DNA of 36,768 nt from the IMG/VR virus record IMGVR_UViG_3300010354_000239, positions 1 to 36,768 of that record; one strand, 5' to 3'. Shown here piece after piece: positions 30,401 through 33,985 of this stretch; position 1 is the stretch's first letter; each line of letters opens with the position of its first letter. This DNA is from a virus. Both the position numbers and the translations under genes were made by a program. The notes below the pieces were generated by a model that was not told the origin of the DNA, searched no databases, and saw nothing but the letters and a program-made list of their open reading frames with translations.

Positions 30401-33175
30401 AAGGATATACTAAATTCATCAGAATTTACAATATCTTCAACACAAGGCGGACCAACATTATCATTGGCTAATGGATTAGGTAGAATAATTTTCATCACTA
30501 ATGATTATGCTGTAGCATTGGCAAACAATCAAGTCACAGCAAAAGTTATATTCAGCAACGAATATGATACTGATGTTGATTATATCTCATATTCATTCTT
30601 CAATGAATCTGAACCACATCAGTATGGATATACAATTCCAGAAACTCAGAGTTTCTTAGGAGATAATACTACAACATATTATCTTGACAATTATATCGGT
30701 GATGAGAACTCAGCAAACGCTATTGTTGAAATAAACGGTTTACGTCTAATGCCAACAGAGTATTATGTAAATCCATTCATCAATTCAGTTATATTTGATA
30801 ACCCAGTATCAGATACAGATAGAATTGCTGTCACTACATTCAACGACACACAACGTCAATACTTGAACACACAGTATGAAAATTCACCTATAAAAGTGAC
30901 AGCCGTTCAAACGATATTGAATACTATATCACCTATGTTGACTGAAACACAAGTTGATACTAGTGATGGAACTTATTTCATCGCAGACAATACTGACTAC
31001 ATGGTAGTTGGGCAGTATGTGATGTTCCAATCAAGCGTTGATACACTTGTGACTGCGGGTAATTTTGAAATAGGCAAATATTATCAAATCAAGACAGCAG
31101 GTAATACGAATTGGGCTGCTGCAGGTGCATCACTAGAACCAGCAGGTAATTTTGTAGTCGGCGAACAGTATGTAATCGATAATGTAGGGACGACTAATTG
31201 GCTATCATTAGGAGCAGCGTCTAATACAGCAGGTGTGATCTTTACTGCTACCGGCACAGGATTATATGGTTCAAATGAACTTGTAAGTGGATTAGAATAC
31301 AACATCGAAACACTAGGTGATTCAGCATGGCAGTCAGTGGGTGCTACGATCATAAATCTAACTGGTGGCCCTATATTCATGAATATAGGTACAGAATATG
31401 TAATTACTACTTTAGGAAACACTACTCAAGCTACTTGGAATATAGTAGCAGGTACTTCAGGTGAAGTATATAACGTCGGTGATTCATTCACAGCAGCAGT
31501 TACAAGTGGTGCAGGAAGCGGTAAGGTCATAACAAAAACATTTACAGCAAATGGACATGTTGTAGGCACTGGTTTTGCATCACAGGGTAGTGGTGAAGCA
31601 TATGCAACAAACTTCATGGCAACTGCTGTAGGTTCAGGTACAGGCACTGCGCAACTAATTTCAGAGTTTGGTGATGTCAAAGTTGATGGTACTATGTACC
31701 AGTTGAGCTATGTAAACACATCAACTAACGAGTTCCAAGTTGCAAATGTCGATGATCCATTAGACATTTATCCTAAGAGTGCAGGAACTGGATTGATGAA
31801 TTTATTGGTAGGAGGTCAACCTGCTATTCGCGTGATCACACAAGATGCGCATGGCTTTACTAACGCTACAAATAATAATGTTCCAGTACGCTTAGATGGA
31901 TTGACTGGTTCAGTACAACTAAATGGTAATACGTTCTACATACATGTGATAGATTCAACAATGTTTGACTTGTATTCTCAACCATACAACCCTAATGTTG
32001 ATGCTGTCAACTATCCTGTGACTATATGTGATAGTTATGTATCAGGTGGATTTACTTGGTCTGCTTACAATTGGATATTGTCCACTACAAATGCTACATC
32101 ATGCAACTCATATGATATTGATGCTGCTGATGTGTCAGGATTAGAAATCAATACACCTATCATCTTTACAGAAAATGAGATTGCATTAGGAGAAAGCACA
32201 TCAATACCTGAAATTATAGCAGGCACTGTTTACTATGTCAAAACAATCGATTTGTTGAACAATAAGTTTACAATCTCATCAACAAGAGAGGGTTCAGCAA
32301 TATTGTTGACAACGACCGCAAGTTGTAACATACGTGTAAGTCAGTGGGAACAAAATAATGTAGACCGTTTATGGGTAACAGTAAATGGTATGCGTATCTC
32401 AAGTTCTTCATTGCGTTTATATGATGCCAATGAAGTAGGTATACTATATCCAATGCTTCCAGGCGATGAAATAATCATCACTAGCATGATGCCTTCAGCA
32501 ACTCCTGATGAAGAAACTTACATCAACATCGTAGACAAGAATGGTGTTGGAGTGGTATACAGAGCTAATAACTATTCACGTACATGGATAACAAGACCTG
32601 TCTCTGAATTTGATACAGTAATACATGTCAAGGATGTAACAAATATTACCAATCAAAATATACAAGAAAATGTCATAACACCGGCGAAAACTTTTGGTTA
32701 TTATGTCATCCCATTGATCGCTGATAAAGATGATCTAGTTGATGTTGTTGTATACAATAACACAAGTCCTAGAGAGGGATATATAGAACCAGATTACCTA
32801 CAGATTCAAACAACTGGATTGGGCCCAAGCATATTGATACAAGAAGGTTATTGGATAGAAGAAAACGATGTTCTCACGATCACAAGCTTGGAAGGCAAAA
32901 TCATCTATATTTCTGGAGAATACATGAGACTAGAAAGTGTAGACCCAGTCAATAATGTTTGTGACGTTGCTAGAGGTGTGAATGGATCAAGCGTCCTAAC
33001 ATACATTCCGGCAGACACAGAAGTATATAGCCTTTTATCTGACAACAGGATGAATCAGATAAATTATGATAGTACTTGGAATTCTATACCCGGGGTATAT
33101 AATACAACTCAGGGCGACCCCTTGCAGATTGCTCAAGGGTCAGCAGCGGAATTCCTAAGAACGGATGTTTCATAA
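12467..33175 (+). CDS. Giant 6902-aa modular baseplate-associated structural protein
   Basis: A single uninterrupted ORF (roughly 750 kDa at 110 Da per residue) starts at ATG 12467, one base after gp6, where T4 has gene 7. The N-terminus, LPEIFQTPTNSQFLGATLDQ to FYSWDSFTNLDMLINYNQYY, is from memory the start of a very large uncharacterised family in marine T4-like phages. Core-like stretches lie near residues 1-325, 545-855, 1200-2800 (including NWIVDYEKQLG) and 3440-4200 (KIRELKPLQNYISDNQEFLE, GYVNEAKPYHVVIKEFLFDY). The C-terminus ends GVYNTTQGDPLQIAQGSAAE. Between these sit an FG-GAP-like propeller (about 2805-3440), an Asp-box propeller (about 5365-5660) and many short beta repeats. No signal peptide, membrane segment or enzyme motif was seen. 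It probably forms outer wedge or fibre-like structure; function is inferred from position only. No stop or frameshift interrupts it. Confidence 0.85.
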   Translation: MTRIRTLDFLPEIFQTPTNSQFLGATLDQLVNPPVTKKIEGFVGSKLGYGINALDYYVTEPTKVRRDYQLEPGVVFTKENESVAKDFISYPGILDALKMQGGITNDNNRLFESQFYSWDSFTNLDMLINYNQYYWLPDGPPSVSVAASTVFKTNDYIVRDLPNVYNIRAIGSGAGTDNPVITLIRGGTYTFSVNQDSQFWIQGEPGVSGYSPTKPNLYTRDIYGVTNNGATSGLVTFNVPFKDAQDEYNYPGNVAVGVVSTKPFSQINGSKLSEIGGGIDDVTSLDGRTVLFYNTGVPSESAYVSNFYGSGNYDYNNGNLVLAKTATITDISALGEITVSDTTDLVVGGTLTFTGTSFGNIQPYNENVSSPISTLSMTIGKKYYIETLGTTDWIQAGVTPNSIINAEINGTQLIIYNVVSGAFSIGQTISGIGVIPDTTITGYDMVASALNGYPTYTVSQSQTVSTTNISVYDLQPGKIFTCAAIPSGLGSVSLYNPVIYYIKTINSTTNKITISQSLDGPTFTPPSAASGTMTAAINQGLFEEGFSVPVNDYLFLITFVGDIDDPVLQLTPASLIPSLTKITPLYGTQYIGLGFFKNTSGAIEQIPYISAPLDILYYQDGSNANKLGIIKIIESNELNTLNVDTEILGKKNYTSINGIEFTNGLKVTFDGDVIPTSYLTGEYYVEGVGTGIQLIPTQSLVCPEDYTTSSSNPYDILAYDIGPYDAALFIPTTADYITIARNSLNLNAWSRSNRWFHIQVIQATAEYLNNPNILTEFGNTTNKAKRPIIEFYPNLQLFNSGTVAKTAVDFIDTKTTDAFNQVAGQSAYYPDINTYTTYTGTINPNPSVNTGGLIEARQYEITSLGTTTSDTWQLLGAVSVVDGDFVPGVEYIITDLGTATDWNEIAGTTGITYLIGDIFTAANTGTIVGAGSGSALVTRFVSTITGSLNCDKIVHNNPYTITNLGNTNWADLGATVAQPGTFIPGTEYVIKSLGSVTQIQWNKIAGYITNAGSFVPGTIYQIATIGTTDYTLIGAPSNTVGVNFRATGPGTGTGTAYGGNTYNVGDFFTCLNPGTPGPLGGSAVTKNFTSNATALLPAVGSGTVYQGTGVALGLTVTSLEIPVNAVTGTLIAGMYINDLINNQISQLPTNTRILEIEEVDGAYDITVVWTTPALLAGTVGNASFVASEKNNSDLIAFPGARVVFAADTNPLVKDKIYVVNFANTTSYSYPVITLTEAVDGQILENDQFVVLRGQNNQGNSFYWNDIEYVLAQQKNDVNQAPLFNVYDENNISFGNQEVYKSSTFLGSKLFSYDIPEVGVNDSVLGFPISFSSINNVGDIKFDVSLNSDTFDYVSGPQQNTPVTGSKVNAGYVHNSTGRTTFTRLLGWQTAIAPSTQYQVFNFKYEANVPPINLEVGETIDYSVICDVAQLDRDTTIWPSLQVYNNNNILVLGTDYTVTNQSNSTTIHLQLDKDVDTAIQVLILSDQISNQAYYTIPINLSNNPFNTDITSVDIGDIRGHYQSMFINNPNASGDMFGSNNMRDLGDVVPYGTRIIQNSASLALPGAFLRKTEHNLFDALLFNSREYVKFKTLLVDTVSKLDFQQRFDASALLDEALDVITSVKNQDMPFFWSDMIPNKASYITNTYQFFNDADTSTYPLSKVYDFTTANYDGVLVYLQTTTQGTTITRQLYKNIDYVISTDSPSLIITKDLINGDKIIIKEYNQTYGSYVPNTPTKLGLYPVTIPSVVLDNSYIEPTYFIVGHDGSYTKLYGTYDAELNLLIDYRDQALLEFETRVYNNLKLSNTLPIQASDIVPGYFRDTSFSYDEWLEMYSPAFLNWTGQNRLDYKTQIYLKPNPYTWNYKNTTNKLDNSLISQGFWRGIYQYYYDTSTPDETPWEMLGYANKPDWWEDRYGPAPWTSDNLILWNDLQDGIDYNNGAPVVLENFKRPGLLEIIPVDDEGNLKAPLDCVIANYNPNKFQRDWTIGDDAPVEFSYRRSSTYPYDLMRLQALMRPADFFNLGVDVDDYKYSEEFNQYLVNNRSHLVPSQIQIYGNGTAKTSYINWIVDYEKQLGVGATENISNLLRDLDVRLVHRLAGFSDKTLLKFFVEKGTPDSRNSSLLIPDESYQVLLYENQPYDRLMYSSVIIQVDTSGYKVLGNSQTTNYFKILKPILNGNTKEIIVQDQVVEVSVDYGTSTDLVPYGTVFYSTQEVAQFLLSYGKYLETQGANFTVQESGIELTWEQMVAEFLYWVQIGWQTGSVITLNPAANTLIIDKESQIVQPLVFQQQNFILNQNLYPIENKDLAILREGTLFSATTLNAGDTIAYGQFSLSNIEHGIVFDNVTLFNDVIYNLITGLKQNRMYVRGTKSAEWNGTLFASGFIYNQDNIQEWKKEYKYTKGSIVKYKNKYWTALTIVQPNTLFNERDWKRTEYDEIQKGLLPNSSTRSYESTLYYDVDKANLEQDADQLSFSLIGFRERPYMSSADLTDITQVNVYKNMIKEKGTRATLNAFKGAQLAQGGIDYNIYENWAILTSQFGGVLNSNFVEFKLNQKNLVSNPTIFGLTNGNDIQGAQQLIPLYSLFNYGRPLTTTNVLPTLSEADYEPNPLFPNAGYVNFNDVKMSSYFYSNLAAAVNKDGLIVPINNFYVRDYVWIADYLAKWQILTPTSIGQVLQARSNLNGTTTIIFKEPHGLSQYDIFAIVNFDGSVNGYYVALQIVNPNQVIINLTLPPSSREITGEGIGLKFNSQRVDQPGDIQNLPLLNNEFVKNRVWVDQNDDGGWAVYQKDINYQYDKEFTRVDSVTFGGSVAYTKLGDYLIGDPGAGKLYRYQYDALTKEYEADQVFTLGTSFGTTIAHEQNIFVVSQSTGTPRVYVLTVNDTVVSDDLAAYQSPFALNFQPNATGLPRIFTPVGCTNLGKGLAISGDKNWIYVSDFDEQTSPTPSRNKIHVFKREQILTTATNFVQGSTYQIVSLGDTDFTLLGAAENKVGITFIKNAQPGTGTGTAYLANYKYLDVIDGPTVTPDKFGYSLATNYYGDTLIVGAPSNDYSPTIANWGRAYVYQRSVQNIETQNEYNPLAATSFELAWTPNSNLTRYPLYVYRNGTLVEPTYYTVTGSNLVYNGVYNTGDIITVSGNEFTLAQTLTTETTPRVGVQFGTSVDTNTFGTEFLVGAPFALSKNNQEGAVYRFTYSGARFGYIDGTSEVNVTAPRKLLINGYSVTIPAGDAASAAAAINNAVITNIQAVANNNKLSISVVNSQLVVANAELTIFAPDEITYSELGLEVLSQTQVITCPHVAGPTQFGTVVKFNENNSFVTSAPVGTRFANTTFDFVDDLNQDNDTIFDNNATQFLESYENAGAVYMFDYLGNYNETLENIGAYTYAQSCNAQDQTFGAQPYYGTALDFNSNKVVVGTPYYKPTEVDGQVIVYVNEAGVQDWSVLRQTNPIVDINAIENTQLFSAETNDTLINLDYIDPLQGKLFGAIRQNIDVISNIDPATYNNSNNTQAGFVWGAEQVGTIWFDTTNIRYINYHQNDNVYNAKYWGTLFPGSDVAVYSWIASSVPPSEYTGSGVPRDINLYTVQTTLNASNTIQPVYYFWVRNSGIVFNKEGKTLADINLANYIANPLQSGISYMAPLAPDTFALYNSQQYINANDTVYHLGFSTSTNDNPAHQEFQLIREDYPSDFLPGVPNVADGIYFPQSLYDKMIDSLCGVNYDTTIGEEDEIVPDPFLPKAVQSGINTRPRQSFFYNRFIALKNYIQYANSVLKLYPITEIRPGASYLNKSDEFYDTTLYWERINWWLPGYDDSTKSVMQVPVYSDLAALSVPTGTIVTVEQNSNGSSEFYRYDNIDNYLGMYVSTDTYLSRQIVTYKNVNYISLKDVPVNTYPTNTDYWQIYVDPVGTWTRIGLQNGTIKFKSELYDYEEGQVGFGGDFFSTSLYDQYPSQETRWIIRALNEQIYTNELLIHRNRSLILLFEYIQTETLENENYLPWLNKTSLVDVSHKIRELKPLQNYISDNQEFLEGYVNEAKPYHVVIKEFLFDYTGTDVYPGTITDFDLPATFNKQINKFVTPELVYSSPSNEYEYLPSANVWLENQYQEWYNNYGVSLVGQENYLITTLNSYLTLSSDFLIVKNASGFPVNGLIKIASVQDPTQYELIAYSSVDRALNILSGLTRGVGGTAIYNHIPGENIYIDLPAVVVLDSGRGYTSPPRVIASIDLNKYPEPRENAVLEAVMSLDGVISINVTNPGSGYAVLPEITIEPAVVSTFTSSSVNSTNNTIELDAPEIQTGDLVRYAVPTAEITGSIVGNILNVTEVVSGTIYANATVVGRNILEGTIITEQLSGNVGGVGIYSLNSYQTFEQGDIVVYNQNIDGLKNNQWYYVHVFEYSPLTILALYTTYADCINDTFRLPIGNTVVSGDQRLELGAKASAISSSYPIRENNITLRYDRTTYDSQVTDWVPGSFYGSFFAGSYNNFINVASSSIDLESTQPPINSVLASNQGLVLPVSQVSNEEAIEWSLFERNILEIVDDELVLTYSSDNDDDVNPSGSTIGFTLGMPVKFTGDVGPDITVGETYYIVEINGLKNFKISETPAGSPISLSDYTVSYLGMKCFTAQVVNKGIVYTQYPGIRSVGSTDTNNVVTIPLTEIGQGGTEGLYTGISLLFTGIEAGNIRVNETYYVTSVLDNQRFTMSTTDDAVRIKVSSINAANQLIIQNTNGINVGDRVAFGNMVEEGITVTDFGNISQSNFYYVREIGINVITISETIGGSEVNLDPVTEANDTYCFLVSQENTVNLTNSTISAGSLMMEVSLPASPGQVDGQLFTFYPTSQQYTNISTFTYSDLLERTIDNISAADDIVAISEASGGTTGMYTNMPFTVATNIGGLVAGTVYYVRGKGTITVDVTYTSSTTDTLMTASTSALYVNMPIVFSGQSLGGVQVGETYYIESIADATKFKIKETLAGSALQLTTGGGVTMTGSGSPYITVAATKNGPAMSLSNGTGPVQWNQEITVTPTFDVSYILGGYRLVLPTNGIGEGFTIGNKITIPGAVLGGNSPDNDLTITVNTIDAVIPGTFSWSLPAKSNGSITSGICSGTPAGQTENYYLKVRTSNSFYVYYDPLYKLPVSGLNFDYVGYTATTASSTGTSNVINVADSTIFNNNDAVVFTGSDIPNELDLGTVYYIQSKPSSTTITVTNNPGSAALTIANGQTINCTVAKAGSFMLLPEPFYFTQSIVKYNNRVYSCVISNNDDEFIFGKWEEINSGDRRLNALDRVKGYYQPTVNMPGAELSQLFTGLTYPYTTYKGNQFDPAEQFSLDTKLSDQPFYPKHVNMPAVIFDELNYLLPANMPNSSGMVADQEVTDDWYISQLGNKPMQLTDLKKKIVYVMTSASSAHPLLISNNGRVWSANGFFVPYGTDFADIKYFKKKLIASQLSFNAVDHGNGKWVAVGGDIVVSTDGSLWRETYIFENGDTGYIYDIKYVETSYLTGYVAVGTKNNSKLVLYSTDAESWVEVPNADFDYSLGGTTAQQNATLRSITFDDDYIVLVGEQGVVYRAAAIDHWILTYVAADTLNDVQYDQGIFAAVGNDGLLITSTDGSSWSVQITDTTENLNAIIYTQTDQFAEWTIVGDNNTVLQATSLTGSIVWDTTQIFTDPVPPYTVQGAAFEFGYGPEELVPGLVSDQLTMIVNTRPGTNWDATQYAHVGYDSVSIELEPNLDNSYSFDKVVQVPAQVSVYIVNEGAGTRLYPVTDYTIDWVQKLVTLNDNITGTQLLRIDVYEVGNGDQLVKSNTQTDPLTLNGTTGFQEINLDCNYSDRRSNGGGIVQEITSPIDAQAIETDSLTDSITVANIERFDLNGEIYFTGELFGGVELDTPYYVKTINVDTSKITLSDTLIDGVAGPIYSLTDGSGSDMTVIIQKGPGQYWSEPAVFHNGQFLLAGYTNTAIRTKASTNSIVTYETSNLISGQTIRFGLGMFGGIGSLSTYYIKDILNSSEFTISSTQGGPTLSLANGLGRIIFITNDYAVALANNQVTAKVIFSNEYDTDVDYISYSFFNESEPHQYGYTIPETQSFLGDNTTTYYLDNYIGDENSANAIVEINGLRLMPTEYYVNPFINSVIFDNPVSDTDRIAVTTFNDTQRQYLNTQYENSPIKVTAVQTILNTISPMLTETQVDTSDGTYFIADNTDYMVVGQYVMFQSSVDTLVTAGNFEIGKYYQIKTAGNTNWAAAGASLEPAGNFVVGEQYVIDNVGTTNWLSLGAASNTAGVIFTATGTGLYGSNELVSGLEYNIETLGDSAWQSVGATIINLTGGPIFMNIGTEYVITTLGNTTQATWNIVAGTSGEVYNVGDSFTAAVTSGAGSGKVITKTFTANGHVVGTGFASQGSGEAYATNFMATAVGSGTGTAQLISEFGDVKVDGTMYQLSYVNTSTNEFQVANVDDPLDIYPKSAGTGLMNLLVGGQPAIRVITQDAHGFTNATNNNVPVRLDGLTGSVQLNGNTFYIHVIDSTMFDLYSQPYNPNVDAVNYPVTICDSYVSGGFTWSAYNWILSTTNATSCNSYDIDAADVSGLEINTPIIFTENEIALGESTSIPEIIAGTVYYVKTIDLLNNKFTISSTREGSAILLTTTASCNIRVSQWEQNNVDRLWVTVNGMRISSSSLRLYDANEVGILYPMLPGDEIIITSMMPSATPDEETYINIVDKNGVGVVYRANNYSRTWITRPVSEFDTVIHVKDVTNITNQNIQENVITPAKTFGYYVIPLIADKDDLVDVVVYNNTSPREGYIEPDYLQIQTTGLGPSILIQEGYWIEENDVLTITSLEGKIIYISGEYMRLESVDPVNNVCDVARGVNGSSVLTYIPADTEVYSLLSDNRMNQINYDSTWNSIPGVYNTTQGDPLQIAQGSAAEFLRTDVS
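13460..14095 (+). repeat. Nested beta-repeat block A in the giant protein
   Basis: ITVSDTTDLVVGGTLTFTGT (from about 13468) is the first half of a 'V-FTG...YYV' module. Its second half, NPVIYYIKTINSTTNKITIS, appears only from about 13950. Between them lie an LG-T-W repeat (YYIETLGTTDWIQAG, about 13613-13660) and a second family, A-I-NGTQL...VVSG...GQTISGIGV...YTVSQSQTV (about 13678-13870). Two foreign modules therefore interrupt one host module. Confidence 0.65.
15031..15660 (+). repeat. Cluster of five LG-T-W/F repeats in the giant protein
   Basis: Five tandem copies of about 25-45 residues: YEITSLGTTTSDTWQLLGA (about 15041), YIITDLGTATDWNEIAGT (about 15136), YTITNLGNTNWADLGAT (about 15340), YVIKSLGSVTQIQWNKIAG (about 15430) and YQIATIGTTDYTLIGA (about 15523). 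The last has the full tail NTVGVNFRATGPGTGTGTA. Most copies are preceded by 'F-PG'. A GGTACA hexanucleotide is repeated in tandem near 15608-15625. The consensus resembles a repeat I recall as common but unnamed in phage virion proteins. Confidence 0.8.
20870..22790 (+). other. FG-GAP-like beta-propeller region of the giant protein
   Basis: Blade-like repeats of the type 'FG-S-A...-L-VGAP...G-VY-(Y/F)' recur: FGGSVAYTKLGDYLIGDPGA with GKLYRYQYD, FGTTIAHEQNIFVVSQ, LGKGLAISGDKNWIYVSD, FGYSLATNYYGDTLIVGAPS with GRAYVYQR, FGTSVDTNTFGTEFLVGAPF with GAVYRFTY, FGTVVKFNENNSFVTSAPVG with GAVYMFDY, and YGTALDFNSNKVVVGTPYY with GQVIVYV. This gives about seven blades, the usual number for integrin-alpha-type propellers. 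Two insertions sit between blades: an LG repeat (about 21343-21480) and a flagellin-IN-like segment (INGYSVTIPAGDAASAAAAI, about 22102-22161). The assignment is from motif pattern only. Confidence 0.6.
21343..21480 (+). repeat. Single LG-T-W/F repeat inside the propeller
   Basis: One full-length copy, FVQGSTYQIVSLGDTDFTLLGA followed by the tail GITFIKNAQPGTGTGTAYL, lies between two propeller blades. It is closest in form to the last copy of the 15 kb cluster (same GTGTGTA tail). This indicates that the module moves as a unit. Confidence 0.75.
25040..25700 (+). repeat. GYTSPP/GSGYA repeats and nested module block B
   Basis: SGRGYTSPPRVIASIDL and NPGSGYAVLPEITIEPA (about 25060-25235) are two copies of a 'G-GY--PP-V-I' repeat. 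A 'GD-V-Y...YYV' module follows: IQTGDLVRYAVPT, then TFEQGDIVVYNQNIDGLKNN and QWYYVHVFEYSP. Between the two GD-V-Y half-motifs lies a second copy of the A-I-G...VVSGTIYANATVVG...GGVGIYSLNSYQ family also present in block A. The inserted module is thus flanked by a duplicated short motif (QTGDLVRY and EQGDIVVY). Confidence 0.6.
26023..28085 (+). repeat. Run of 'V-FTG...YYV...F-IS-T' beta repeats in the giant protein
   Basis: At least six diverged copies of about 45-60 residues: MPVKFTGDVGPDITVGETYY with FKISETPAG (about 26121), ISLLFTGIEAGNIRVNETYY (about 26427), DRVAFGNMVEEG with YYVREI (about 26620), MPFTVATNIGGLVAGTVYYV (about 27070), MPIVFSGQSLGGVQVGETYY with FKIKETLAG (about 27223) and DAVVFTGSDIPNELDLGTVY (about 27928). 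Between the fifth and sixth lies a different unit, GFTIGNKITIPGAVLGGNSP (about 27557), of a 'G-G---GD-I-IPG--LGG' type. Further module copies lie near 29973, 30298, 30969 and 32110. Confidence 0.7.
28560..29440 (+). other. Asp-box (BNR-like) propeller region of the giant protein
   Basis: Repeated S-x-(D/N)-G-x-x-W turns recur: LISNNGRVWSA, VSTDGSLWRE, YSTDAESWVE and TSTDGSSWSV. Each precedes beta strands with 'VAVG' or 'AAVGNDG' patterns (GKWVAVGGDIVV, GYVAVGTKNNSKLVLY, IVLVGEQGVVYRA, GIFAAVGNDGLLIT, EWTIVGDNNTVLQA). Asp boxes of this form mark sialidase/BNR-type and photosystem-assembly-type propellers. No catalytic Arg triad was recognised, so a structural or glycan-binding role is more likely than hydrolysis. 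About five to six blades can be counted. Confidence 0.6.
30969..31780 (+). repeat. Four LG repeats nested in a YY module, near the C-terminus
   Basis: A module half (YFIADNTDYMVVGQYVMFQS, about 30975) is separated from its partner half (GTMYQLSYVNTSTNEFQVA, about 31689) by four LG-T-W repeats: YYQIKTAGNTNWAAAGA (about 31078), YVIDNVGTTNWLSLGA (about 31169), YNIETLGDSAWQSVGA (about 31298) and YVITTLGNTTQATWNIVAGT (about 31397). The last continues with YNVGDSFTAAVTSGAGSG, which parallels the second copy of the 15 kb cluster (YLIGDIFTAANTGTIVGAGS). Confidence 0.75.
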
Positions 33176-33340
33176 ATGATAAATAATAATAACGGGAATA
33201 AATCGCAACCTGACGATAAGAAACAGGAAGAAAAGACCAGAAAACCAAATGAGTTGAACGGTGTTTACTTCTCATCTCATGTAAAGATTTTTGACCCAAA
33301 TAGCAAAGAAGTGTTTGTTCAAAAGAGGGCGGATGATTGA
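33176..33340 (+). CDS. Small 54-aa protein, partial paralogue of the next gene
   Basis: ATG 33176 directly follows the giant gene's TAA. The 54 residues begin MINNNNGNKSQPDDKKQEEK (polar, basic) and continue NGVYFSSHVKIFDPNSKEVF to VQKRADD. The KIFDPNSKEVFVQK segment matches KIYDPNTLEVFVDK near the start of the next protein, and then stops where that protein goes on. The TGA overlaps the next ATG by one base (33338-33342, TGATG), as expected for translational coupling. A late promoter octamer covers codons 1-4, so a transcript from it would lack this ATG; translation then needs upstream message or a downstream TTG (33254). It could be a real small virion protein or a leftover duplication. Confidence 0.55.
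   Translation: MINNNNGNKSQPDDKKQEEKTRKPNELNGVYFSSHVKIFDPNSKEVFVQKRADD
33178..33185 (+). promoter_or_regulatory. Late promoter GATAAATA at the end of the giant gene
   Basis: GATAAATA begins 3 bases after the giant gene's stop codon. It would supply transcripts for the 204-aa protein at 33340 and the fibre genes beyond it. It overlaps the first codons of the 54-aa ORF. If this promoter is used, the 54-aa ORF's first ATG lies upstream of the transcript start. Confidence 0.68.
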
Positions 33341-33954
33341 TGATTACGATATCTTATAAAATTGAGGGATTTCTGAAAATCTATGATCCCAACACCCTTG
33401 AAGTTTTCGTAGATAAGAAAAACGCTATCAATTACGAAAATATGAGCGAAGCATTAGCTGATACTCTAAGTAATCGCGGTTACGGTGAGATTTATCAAAT
33501 GGCTTTCGGTAACGGCGGTGCTAGCGTAGACGAAACAGGAATCATAACATATTTACCACCCAACACAACGGGACAAAATGCTGCTCTTTATAATGAAACC
33601 TACGCTAAAATCGTTGACGACACCAGTGTTTTCAACTTAGATCCCACACGTAATAAGATGACAGTGAACCATACTTCTGGTAAATTTTATACAGATATTT
33701 TGGTTCAGTGCTTGCTTGATTACGGCGAGCCTGCAGGACAATCTGCATTTGACAACAGCACACAGACAGATTCCGATTTTATTTTTGATGAATTGGGATT
33801 GTTAGCCAATTATGGCACAGATAATGACGGTAATGTGATTACTAGATTACTTACCCATGTTATTTTCCACCCAGTTCAAAAATCACTTAATCGTCAAATA
33901 CAGATCGATTATACGGTCAGAATTCAAAGCCTGACAAACCAGATTACTATATAG
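33340..33954 (+). CDS. Virion structural protein (IYDP/NENM family)
   Basis: This 204-aa protein starts at ATG 33340; an in-frame TTG one codon earlier is less likely. Key segments are GFLKIYDPNTLEVFVDKKNA, INYENMSEALADTLSNRGYG, EIYQMAFGNGGASVDETGII, TYLPPNTTGQNAALYNETYA, DPTRNKMTVNHTSGKFYTDI and, near the end, RLLTHVIFHPVQKSLNRQIQ with IDYTVRIQSLT. I recall this family as a conserved, unassigned structural protein in marine T4-like phages, found between the giant protein and fibre genes. It is mainly beta by appearance, with no enzyme motif. It is coupled to the 54-aa ORF by TGATG, and its stop is followed within two bases by the next late promoter. A role at the baseplate periphery or fibre attachment is inference from position. 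Confidence 0.78.
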   Translation: MITISYKIEGFLKIYDPNTLEVFVDKKNAINYENMSEALADTLSNRGYGEIYQMAFGNGGASVDETGIITYLPPNTTGQNAALYNETYAKIVDDTSVFNLDPTRNKMTVNHTSGKFYTDILVQCLLDYGEPAGQSAFDNSTQTDSDFIFDELGLLANYGTDNDGNVITRLLTHVIFHPVQKSLNRQIQIDYTVRIQSLTNQITI

Positions 33955-33955
33955 A

Positions 33956-33963
33956 GATAAATA
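33956..33963 (+). promoter_or_regulatory. Late promoter GATAAATA before the QLWYN fibre gene
   Basis: GATAAATA starts two bases after the preceding stop codon and ends 22 bases before ATG 33986. GGAG (33973-33976) lies between as ribosome site. This is the same layout as before gp6 and before the gene at 34960. Confidence 0.75.
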
Positions 33964-33985
33964 AGACTAGCGGAGTTATTTGACT

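Noticed and set aside
31084-31680. Antisense open frames opposite the LG repeat cluster, also at 14950-15279
   Set aside because: Both coincide with repeats of biased codon content; the shared openness comes from the repeats and not from real genes.
12467-33175. Diversity-generating retroelement or CRISPR as the source of the repeats
   Set aside because: No reverse transcriptase, no adenine-specific variable/template pair and no regular spacer layout; the repeats are diverged protein modules of uneven length.
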